From: Chloroflexota bacterium
Lineage (GTDB): Bacteria; Chloroflexota; Anaerolineae; Anaerolineales; Villigracilaceae
DNA length: 64,000 nt
Assembly: GCA_019873655.1 (NCBI GenBank)
Contig: JAIOAU010000004.1
Span: 62,001 to 126,000, forward strand
Reading direction: 5' to 3'
Shown here: positions 24,409 to 31,071 of the stretch, one piece after another
Layout of the letters: each line of letters opens with the position of its first letter
Numbering within the stretch: the first letter of the stretch is position 1
The notes under the pieces: model-generated
Told to the model about the DNA's origin: nothing
What the model saw: only the letters and a program-made list of their open reading frames with translations
Databases searched by the model: none
Position numbers and translations under genes: made by a program

Positions 24409-26172
24409 ATGTCCTACCAACTCTCGCCCTGGTCGCTCGCCGACCTCTTCCCCGCCCCCGACAGCCCCGAACTGGAAGCCGCCTTCAAGCAACTGGATGA
24501 GCAGGTCGCCGCTTTCGAGAAACTGCGCCCGCAGTTGAAGCCCGACATGCCCGTCAGCAGTTTCCTCGAAGTCCTGCACGACCTCGAAGAGGCCACCAAA
24601 CTGGCGAACAAGATGTATTCCTACGCCGGACTGGCCTTCGCGGCCAACACCCAGGACCAGCGCATCCAGGCCCTGCTGGGACGCATCCAGCAGTTCATGG
24701 CCGAGATGGAAAACCGCACCCTCTTCTTCAGCCTGTGGTGGAAAGACCTCGACGAGGCCAATGCCGCCCGCCTGATGGACGCCTCCGGCGACTACCGCTA
24801 CTTCCTCGAGGTGATGCGCAAGTTCAAGCCGCACACCCTCACCGAGCCGGAGGAGAAGGTCGTCAACCTGAAGAACGTCACCGGCCGGGAAGCGCTCATC
24901 ACCCTCTACGACGCCGTCACCAACCGCTACGTCTTCAAGGTGGAAGTGGACGGCCAGATGAAGGAGATGACGCGCGGCGAACTGATGTCCCTCGTCCGCC
25001 GCGACGACCCCGACCTGCGCGCCCGCGCCTATCAGGAGTTGTACCGCGTCTACGGCGAGGACGGCAGCATCCTCGGCCAGATGTACCAGACCCTCGTCCG
25101 CGACTGGCGCAACGAAAACCTGACCCTGCGCCGCTTCGCCAGTCCCATCGCAGCGCGCAACCTCGGCAACGACGTCCCGGACGAGGCGGTGGAAGCCCTG
25201 CTCAAGGTGGCGAAGAAGAACGCCGTCCTCTTCCAGCGTTTCTTCCGTCTCAAGGCGCGCCTCCTGGGCATGGACAAACTGCGCCGCTACGACATTTACG
25301 CCCCGGTGGTCAAGTCGGACAAGCAGTACGAGTTCGGCAAAGCCGCCGAGATGGTGCTGGAATCCTTCTCCGCCTTCCATCCCCGCTTCGGCGAACTGGC
25401 GCGGCGCGTCTTCGACGAGAATCACTTCGACAGCGAGGTGCGCAAGGGCAAGCAGAGCGGCGCGTTCTGCGCCTCGGTCGTGCCGGGCATGACGCCCTGG
25501 GTCAAACTCAATTACCAGGGCCGCGCCGACGATGTGGCGACGATGGCGCACGAACTCGGCCACGCCATCCACGCCATGATGGCCGAACATCACAGCGTCT
25601 TCACCTTCCACTCCTCCCTGCCCATGGCCGAGACCGCCTCCACCTTCGGCGAGATGATGCTCATTGACCGTCTGCTCGCCTCCGAGAGCGACGAAGCCGT
25701 GCGCCGCGACCTCCTCTTCCGCCAGATGGACGACTCCTACGCCACCATCATGCGCCAGTCCTTCTTTGCCCTCTTCGAGAAACAGGCGCACGAGATGATT
25801 CAGAACAACGCCTCGGTGGACGACCTCGCCGCCGCCTACCTCGAAAATCTCAAGGAGCAATTCGGCGACGCCGTGGAAGTGAGCGAGGAATTCAAATGGG
25901 AGTGGGTCTCCATCCCGCACATCTACCACACTCCCTTCTACGTCTATGCCTACGCCTTTGGGCAGTTGCTCGTCCTGGCGCTCTACCAGCAATTCAAGGC
26001 CGAGGGCGAGACCTTCAAGCCGCGTTACATGGACATCCTCGCCGCCGGCGGCTCGAAATCCCCGGCCGAAATTTGCGCCGCCGCCGGAATCGATATCCGC
26101 TCCGAGGCCTTCTGGCAGGGCGGCTTTGATGTGCTGTCCAAACTGGTGGATGAATTGGAAGCCTTGAAGTAA
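24409..26172 (+). CDS. pepF: M3-family oligoendopeptidase (PepF type)
   Basis: A 587-residue zinc peptidase that degrades short peptides in the cytosol. The zinc motif is His381-Glu382-Leu-Gly-His385 in MAHELGHAIHAMM, with Glu408 (MAETASTFGE) as the likely third ligand. The helical N-terminal half and the late HIYHTPFYVYAYAFGQL motif match PepF/PepB oligoendopeptidases of about 600 residues. An AAGGAG site precedes the ATG. It is a single-gene unit with a hairpin at 26301-26332 before the convergent gene. Confidence 0.93.
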   Translation: MSYQLSPWSLADLFPAPDSPELEAAFKQLDEQVAAFEKLRPQLKPDMPVSSFLEVLHDLEEATKLANKMYSYAGLAFAANTQDQRIQALLGRIQQFMAEMENRTLFFSLWWKDLDEANAARLMDASGDYRYFLEVMRKFKPHTLTEPEEKVVNLKNVTGREALITLYDAVTNRYVFKVEVDGQMKEMTRGELMSLVRRDDPDLRARAYQELYRVYGEDGSILGQMYQTLVRDWRNENLTLRRFASPIAARNLGNDVPDEAVEALLKVAKKNAVLFQRFFRLKARLLGMDKLRRYDIYAPVVKSDKQYEFGKAAEMVLESFSAFHPRFGELARRVFDENHFDSEVRKGKQSGAFCASVVPGMTPWVKLNYQGRADDVATMAHELGHAIHAMMAEHHSVFTFHSSLPMAETASTFGEMMLIDRLLASESDEAVRRDLLFRQMDDSYATIMRQSFFALFEKQAHEMIQNNASVDDLAAAYLENLKEQFGDAVEVSEEFKWEWVSIPHIYHTPFYVYAYAFGQLLVLALYQQFKAEGETFKPRYMDILAAGGSKSPAEICAAAGIDIRSEAFWQGGFDVLSKLVDELEALK

Positions 26173-26300
26173 ACCACGCTTGGAGGACCGGGCTTCAGGA
26201 AATTCCACCTACGAGGCCTGGAGAAAATCAAAAACGAGTGGGACTCGATGTGTGTTGCCCACAATCTAGGCAAAGGGGCTGTCTCAAAGCCTTTCAAAAA

Positions 26301-26332
26301 CATAATGGCCGCCAGATTTGGCGGCCATTATG
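26301..26332 (+). terminator. Symmetric hairpin between convergent genes
   Basis: A 13-bp perfect stem (CATAATGGCCGCC with GGCGGCCATTATG) has a six-base loop. It lacks a T-run on both strands, so it probably acts as a shared 3'-end structure for pepF and the convergent gene at 26366. Confidence 0.55.
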
Positions 26333-26365
26333 ATCAATTCAGGATGGCCTTTTCTGAGCATAGTA

Positions 26366-27205
26366 CTATTTCCTTTCTTCAATGAGAGTAAGAACGTCTC
26401 TGGGAGGTTCACTCCCCGTTTCGATTTTTAGCATAATGTGGAAATAGGTGCGCTCGGAGCCATCTCCAAATCTCATTATCCGTTTTAAGTCTGTCAGAAA
26501 ACCAGTTGCGTTCTCAAAGGTTGCAACAGTACGAACTGCATAAACGGGCGCTGTGTAATCAACGGTCAACAATGGGGGGTTGAGTTCTTCTTCGATAGTA
26601 AAGATACTAATTCCTGATCTTAAGTAGTCCTCCGAATTTACAAATTCTGGATATATAGACGACCTGGCTAAAATCTCTTGGACATCAGCAGCAAAGTGAT
26701 AGTCTAATGAGCCTAGATAATACGGTCCCTGTGCGGTCTCTTGGCCTGTAGATGAATTCCATAATGAATTGTTCGCAAAAACGCTCGTCTGAAGCGCTTC
26801 TCCCTCATAAGACACCATAATACTAACGCTTTGGTCTACTAACCCATCGTCGTTGACGTGATACCAGCTATCGACAATGTAGGATAATGGCACTACTGTT
26901 CCGTCAGGTAAGATGCCGTTATTTTCGCGGTCGATATCGTAAACTGTAGTTTCTTGAACATGAACCCATCCAGGCTGATTTAGTGTCTTTGCCGCTCTGT
27001 TTATAAACTCCGCTATTACATCGATCGGCGATGCTTGTTGAAATGCTTCAAGGTCTAAACCTGTGACCGTGCGATGCGATTCTAACGGCAGCAGAACGCC
27101 TTCACTTGCCCTTGCGTTGGAATACTTCACATAGGCCATCGCGACAACCAATACGATTGTCAAAGTCGTTGCAATGCTGAAAATGATGTTTTTATTGAAT
27201 CTCAT
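26366..27205 (-). CDS. Exported or membrane-anchored protein of unknown function
   Basis: A 279-residue protein. An N-terminal hydrophobic segment (about 8-25, followed by KYSNARASEG) acts as an anchor or signal peptide without a lipobox. The rest is a beta-rich extracytoplasmic domain with an even spread of Tyr, Thr and Ser; no family is recognised, although the layout recalls lipid-binding RseB/LolA-like folds. Base composition is clearly AT-richer than the chromosome. Together with the lone LuxR gene upstream it forms a low-GC island between pepF and ssb. Probably acquired. Confidence 0.65.
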   Translation of the reverse strand: MRFNKNIIFSIATTLTIVLVVAMAYVKYSNARASEGVLLPLESHRTVTGLDLEAFQQASPIDVIAEFINRAAKTLNQPGWVHVQETTVYDIDRENNGILPDGTVVPLSYIVDSWYHVNDDGLVDQSVSIMVSYEGEALQTSVFANNSLWNSSTGQETAQGPYYLGSLDYHFAADVQEILARSSIYPEFVNSEDYLRSGISIFTIEEELNPPLLTVDYTAPVYAVRTVATFENATGFLTDLKRIMRFGDGSERTYFHIMLKIETGSEPPRDVLTLIEERK

Positions 27206-27313
27206 TATTTTATACCCCGTTCATACGACTTGAATTGGTCATTGCACATTGAGTACAACAATGAATGATTGGATTCTATTTGCGCCTGCGCTTTATGCAA
27301 GGTGGGGATTTCC

Positions 27314-27529
27314 CTACCCCTTTGCTTTGTTTTTTAATATCCAAGCAACCAATTCTGCTCTGCATTGCGTATTTGTTTTGCGATACATTTTTGTCAATAG
27401 TTTTTCGACCATCTTGTCAGAAACCCCTATTTCCTTTGCAATTTGACAATTTTTCAAGCCATGTATCAACAGATTGATAATTTGCTTTTCACGAGGGCTG
27501 AACAAGATTGGCGGGGCTTTCTTTTTCAT
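27314..27529 (-). CDS. Stand-alone LuxR-type helix-turn-helix protein
   Basis: A 71-residue protein that is only a LuxR/GerE DNA-binding domain. It reads FSPREKQIINLLIHGLKNCQ, then IAKEIGVSDKMVEKLLTKMYRKT, with the usual scissors-like recognition helix. There is no receiver or ligand domain. Single-domain LuxR proteins such as GerE are real regulators, so truncation need not be assumed. It lies upstream of the low-GC exported-protein gene on the same strand with about 110 bp between, and may regulate it. Confidence 0.8.
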   Translation of the reverse strand: MKKKAPPILFSPREKQIINLLIHGLKNCQIAKEIGVSDKMVEKLLTKMYRKTNTQCRAELVAWILKNKAKG

Positions 27530-27546
27530 TCTGTCCTCCTAAAAAT

Positions 27547-27579
27547 AGGAACCCGTTCCCTTCGAGGGAACGGGTTCCT
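27547..27579 (-). terminator. Terminator of ssb
   Basis: A 15-bp perfect stem (AGGAACCCGTTCCCT with its complement) has a three-base loop. On the minus strand it is followed by ATTTTT. It is 4 bp past the ssb stop codon. Confidence 0.9.
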
Positions 27580-27582
27580 GAA

Positions 27583-27969
27583 CTACGCCTCGTACTCCGC
27601 CTGCTCCTCCTCCACCGTCGCCACCGGCTCCTCCTCCGGTTTCTTGTCCAGCATCTGCATCGTCAGCGCGACCACCTTGGTGAAGTACTTGGTCTCGCCG
27701 TCCTTATCTTCATAGCGGTCGGTCTTCAGGCGGCCTTCCACATACACCAGGCTGCCCTTGTGCAGATACTGCTGGCAAATTTCCCCCAGCCGGCCCCAAG
27801 CCTCGATATTGAACCATTCGGTGTACTCCCTGGCCTCGCCTTCCTTCGTCTTCCAGCGATGGCTGACGGCCAGGCTGAAATGCGCCACCTTCTTGCCGGT
27901 CGGCGTGAAGCGCGTCTCCGGGTCCTTGCCCAGGCGGCCAATCAATTGAACGCGGTTGAGTGCTGGCAT
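27583..27969 (-). CDS. ssb: Single-stranded DNA-binding protein
   Basis: A 128-residue SSB with the OB-fold in residues 1-105: LNRVQLIGRLGKDPETRFTP, FSLAVSHRW, EWFNIEAWGRLGEICQQYL and GSLVYVEGRLKTDRYEDKDG. It coats single-stranded DNA in replication and repair. The tail is acidic (VEEEQAEYEA) but lacks the usual terminal D-D-I-P-F contact tip for partner proteins. It is transcribed alone, with an AAGGAGG site in front and a strong terminator behind. A second SSB elsewhere could carry the normal tip. Confidence 0.92.
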   Translation of the reverse strand: MPALNRVQLIGRLGKDPETRFTPTGKKVAHFSLAVSHRWKTKEGEAREYTEWFNIEAWGRLGEICQQYLHKGSLVYVEGRLKTDRYEDKDGETKYFTKVVALTMQMLDKKPEEEPVATVEEEQAEYEA

Positions 27970-28123
27970 GCAGTTTTCCTCCTTTTTGCCAACGGGAATG
28001 AGAGTATACTTTCTGGGAAAATGGCTATTGAGTTTGTCAGTGAGCCGATTGCCCCTCCTTTCCCCAATTGACTAAACCAGTAGCCATAGTGTAGCACAAA
28101 TTTTCTAGAAGTCAAGGAAAACC

Positions 28124-29158
28124 GTGCTGTTCGGACAACTCTTTTGCCCGATGACCCCAAAGCGCCTCCCGACCCTCCTCCTGCTGACCGTTCTCCTGCT
28201 GACCGCCTGCCAGCCCGTCGCCTCCCCGACCCCGCGCCTGCCGACGGCCTCCCCGCCTCCGGCCGCGACCTCGACCCGTCCGTCGCCGACCGAGACTCCC
28301 ACCCCCGCCCCCTCGCCGACCGAGGCGCGGCCCGCCGTCCGGCGCGTCCTCATCCTGAGCATCGACGCCCTGCGCCCCGACGCCATCGCCGCCGCCCCCA
28401 TGCCCGTCCTGACCGGCCTGATGCAGACGGGCGCGTTCACCCTCGCCGCCCAGACCACCTACCCGGCCGCCACCCTGCCCTCCCACGCCTCCATGCTGAC
28501 CGGCCTCTGCCCTGCCGACCACGGCGTGGACTGGAACGACGACCTCCCCGCCCGCGGCTACGCCCTCGGCGTTGACCTGTTCGACCTGGCCCACGCCGCC
28601 GGCCTGCGCACCGTCATGGTCGTCGGCAAGCAAAAACTCCGGCAAATCACCGAACCCTCCAGCCTGGACGAATTCACCTTCATCAACGACCGCGACCTGG
28701 TCATCGCCGCCTACGCCGCCCAGGAGGTCATCCCGCAGGACTTCGGCGTCCTGTTCGTCCACTTCCCCACCGCCGACGACATGGGCGACGCCTACGGCTG
28801 GATGTCGCCGGAATACCTGAGCGTCCTGCGCCGGGCCGACGAAGCCCTCGCCAATCTGCTGGCCGCTCTCGATTCCGCCGGCCTGCGCGCCGACACGCTT
28901 CTCATCGTCACCGCCGACCACGGCGGCCACGAGTTCGGCCACTACACCCGCCTGCCCGTGGACATGACCATCCCCTGGATCGTCCACGGCCCCGGCGTCC
29001 GGCCGGGCGAATTGAGCGAACCGGTCAGCGTCGTCGACACCGCCGCCACCGCCGCCTGGGCGCTCGGCCTGCCCCTGCCGCCCGAATGGGACGGCCTGCC
29101 CGTCTACGAGGCCTTCGGCCTGGACTCGCCGCCCCGCCCCGACCCGCGCTGTCCCTGA
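28124..29158 (+). CDS. Alkaline-phosphatase-superfamily lipoprotein (phosphodiesterase-like)
   Basis: A 344-residue exported hydrolase. After a signal peptide with lipobox LLLTAC comes a Pro-Thr-Ser linker, then the catalytic domain from about residue 70. It shows ILSIDALRPDA (metal-binding Asp), TTYPAATLPSHASMLTG (nucleophile Thr/Ser region), DHGVDWND, and the second metal site VTADHGGHEFGH. This is the layout of type I phosphodiesterase/nucleotide pyrophosphatases. The GTG at 28124 follows an AAGGAAA site; the ATG at 28151 gives a more typical signal peptide but has no site. The substrate is unknown. panC follows 42 bp later. Confidence 0.83.
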   Translation: MLFGQLFCPMTPKRLPTLLLLTVLLLTACQPVASPTPRLPTASPPPAATSTRPSPTETPTPAPSPTEARPAVRRVLILSIDALRPDAIAAAPMPVLTGLMQTGAFTLAAQTTYPAATLPSHASMLTGLCPADHGVDWNDDLPARGYALGVDLFDLAHAAGLRTVMVVGKQKLRQITEPSSLDEFTFINDRDLVIAAYAAQEVIPQDFGVLFVHFPTADDMGDAYGWMSPEYLSVLRRADEALANLLAALDSAGLRADTLLIVTADHGGHEFGHYTRLPVDMTIPWIVHGPGVRPGELSEPVSVVDTAATAAWALGLPLPPEWDGLPVYEAFGLDSPPRPDPRCP

Positions 29159-29200
29159 GCGCCGCCCCTTTCCCGAATTTCCGCTTCTACGGAGGATTGT

Positions 29201-30037
29201 ATGATTGTCGTTGTCACCCTCGAAGAACTGCGCCGCGAAACCGCCCGCCTTGCCCGCCCGCTCGGCTTCGTCCCGACCATGGGCTACCTGCACGCCGGAC
29301 ACATTTCCCTCGTCGAGCGCGCCCGCCGCGAATGCGCCAGCGTGGCCGTCAGCATCTTCGTCAACCCGACCCAGTTCGGCCCCAACGAAGACCTGGACAA
29401 GTACCCGCGCGACCTGCCGCGCGACCTGGCCCTGCTCGAAGCGGCCGGCGCCGACCTGGTCTGGACGCCCACGCCCGAGGTCATGTACCCGCCCGGATTC
29501 CAGACCTGGGTCACGGTCGAGAAGTTGACCGCCCCGCTGGAGGGCGCGCAGCGCCCCGGCCACTTCCGCGGCGTGACCACCGTCGTCGCCAAATTGTTCA
29601 ACGCCGTCGGGCCGCAGAAAGCCTACTTCGGGCAGAAAGACGCCCAACAGGCGGCCGTCATCCGGCGCATGACCAAGGATTTGGACTTCCCCATCGAGAT
29701 CGTCGTCTGCCCGACCGTGCGCGAACCGGACGGGCTGGCGATGTCCAGCCGCAACACGTACCTGAACGCCGAGGAACGCAAAGCCGCCACGGTGCTGTTC
29801 CGCGCCCTGAGCGCCGCCAAAGAGGCCTACGAACGCGGCGAGCGCGACGCCGAGGCCCTGCGCGGCGTCATGCGCGCCGTCATCCAGGCCGAGCCGCTGG
29901 CGCGCCTGCAATACGTCTCCTGCGCCGATTACGACACCCTGGAGGAATTGGACCGCGTGGAAGGGAAAGCCCTGCTCTCGATGGCCGTCTTCATCGGCAA
30001 GACTCGGCTGATTGACAACTTCGTCCTGGGCGCGTGA
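29201..30037 (+). CDS. panC: Pantoate-beta-alanine ligase
   Basis: A 278-residue cytosolic enzyme that joins pantoate and beta-alanine with ATP, the last step of pantothenate synthesis. The HIGH-like nucleotide motif is in PTMGYLHAGHISLVE. FVNPTQFGPNEDLDKYPR, the GQKDAQQ loop, the KMSKS-like MSSRNTYL and CPTVREPDGLA all match PanC. An AGGAGG-like site precedes the ATG. No other pantothenate genes are adjacent, and the upstream neighbour is an unrelated lipoprotein. Confidence 0.95.
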   Translation: MIVVVTLEELRRETARLARPLGFVPTMGYLHAGHISLVERARRECASVAVSIFVNPTQFGPNEDLDKYPRDLPRDLALLEAAGADLVWTPTPEVMYPPGFQTWVTVEKLTAPLEGAQRPGHFRGVTTVVAKLFNAVGPQKAYFGQKDAQQAAVIRRMTKDLDFPIEIVVCPTVREPDGLAMSSRNTYLNAEERKAATVLFRALSAAKEAYERGERDAEALRGVMRAVIQAEPLARLQYVSCADYDTLEELDRVEGKALLSMAVFIGKTRLIDNFVLGA

Positions 30038-30043
30038 GATCGC

Positions 30044-30454
30044 CTAAAATTTCCCCACGTACCTCGCGCCTTCCACATTTGGATACACGATCTGCGCGTC
30101 TTCTCGATCGATCTTGACCGAAATTTCTTTCCCCGGCTGGAGACTGTCCAGCAGCGGCCGTTCGACCAGCCAGACCGCCGAGGCCGGGTAGGGCGCGCCG
30201 TCCGGCGGCGCGACTTGCAGCCGCAGCGTGACGCTGGCCGTTGCGCCCGGCGTCGCCGTGCGGATGGCGAGGAGGGTAGCGGTCGCTGGAATGGCCTGCT
30301 CCGCCCGGCGCAATAACTCCGCCCGACGCGCCCGGGCGCGTTCCATTTCGACGCGCTGCTGGCGCACAACCGCAAAAACGATCAGGCCGACCAGCGCCAG
30401 GAACAAAACGACTCCGGCAGCGATGAGGGCAATTTCGAACAAGCCGCCGTTCAT
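30044..30454 (-). CDS. Small membrane-anchored protein at the end of the DarA-like operon
   Basis: A 136-residue protein. One N-terminal membrane helix (about 8-30) is followed by a charged coiled-coil-like segment (QQRVEMERARARRAELLRRA) and a beta-rich C-terminal domain (about 55-136) predicted to be cytosolic by the positive-inside rule. The family is not recognised. The start lies 3 bp after the stop of the shorter DarA-like gene, so it belongs to the same operon and could be a membrane partner of the receptor-like proteins. Confidence 0.68.
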   Translation of the reverse strand: MNGGLFEIALIAAGVVLFLALVGLIVFAVVRQQRVEMERARARRAELLRRAEQAIPATATLLAIRTATPGATASVTLRLQVAPPDGAPYPASAVWLVERPLLDSLQPGKEISVKIDREDAQIVYPNVEGARYVGKF

Positions 30455-30457
30455 GCG

Positions 30458-30721
30458 CTAGACCTGCGTGAATTGCTCGACCGGGACGACGAAAATGGTG
30501 GCGCGTTTCTCTCCCGCCTGGGCGGGAGCGAGCGCCTGGCGAATGACCTGCAACGCGGCCTCGACGCGCTCGTCCTCGACGCCCGCCAGCAGGGTCGCCA
30601 CGCCGCGCCGCAGCAGGCCGCCCGTCGAGGCGATGCGCGTGACGCGGAAATCGGCCGAGGTCAGCGCCTGGCTCACCGATTCGAGATCGGTATCCCGCAC
30701 AATGGCAATAATCATCTTCAT
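30458..30721 (-). CDS. Short DarA/PstA-like (cyclic-di-AMP receptor, PII-like) protein
   Basis: An 87-residue protein of the DUF970/CdaR family. MIIAIVRDTDLESVSQALT, TRIASTGGLLRRGVATLLAGVED and the late TIFVVPVEQF correspond to the core strands of B. subtilis DarA (YaaQ). The family is known to bind cyclic-di-AMP at trimer interfaces. Compared with the usual ~109 residues, the loop before the last strand is about 20 residues shorter and the 'P-V-x-V-x-V-GGATVF' segment is lost, so ligand binding may differ. It has an AGGAGG site and lies 1 bp from the longer paralogue. Confidence 0.8.
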   Translation of the reverse strand: MKMIIAIVRDTDLESVSQALTSADFRVTRIASTGGLLRRGVATLLAGVEDERVEAALQVIRQALAPAQAGEKRATIFVVPVEQFTQV

Positions 30722-30722
30722 C

Positions 30723-31061
30723 TCACACCTCCTCGTAGCGCTCGACCGGCAGGGTGAAGACCGTCGCCCCGCCGACCGTCACCGGCACGGGGGTGGGCAG
30801 CGGCAGCGGCGCTCCCTCCAGCGGGATGGAGAGGTACTCGACCCGCTGACGGCAGGACTTGTGCAGCGCCGTCAGCGCCTGCTCCAGCATGTCTTCGGGC
30901 AGACCCACCAGCAGGGTGGCATTTCGCCGTCCCAGGAAGCCGCCGCTGCTGGAAAGATGGAACACCGGTAAGCCAAGCACGGTCAAGGCGCGGCCGGCGA
31001 CATCGACATCCTGTTCCTGGACGACCGCCGCCATCAGAAAACGTATCGGGGCATGGGCCAT
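30723..31061 (-). CDS. Full-length DarA/PstA-like (cyclic-di-AMP receptor) protein
   Basis: A 112-residue paralogue of the next gene. It has FLMAAVVQEQDVDVAGRALT, LSSSGGFLGRRNATLLVGL and the full C-terminal PVPVTVGGATVFTLPVERY that in DarA/PstA forms the second half of the ligand site. It is therefore the better candidate for real cyclic-di-AMP binding. AAGGAGG precedes the ATG. It lies 10 bp downstream of the glycosidase gene. Two paralogues side by side could form mixed trimers. Confidence 0.82.
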   Translation of the reverse strand: MAHAPIRFLMAAVVQEQDVDVAGRALTVLGLPVFHLSSSGGFLGRRNATLLVGLPEDMLEQALTALHKSCRQRVEYLSIPLEGAPLPLPTPVPVTVGGATVFTLPVERYEEV

Positions 31062-31071
31062 ACAGACCTCC

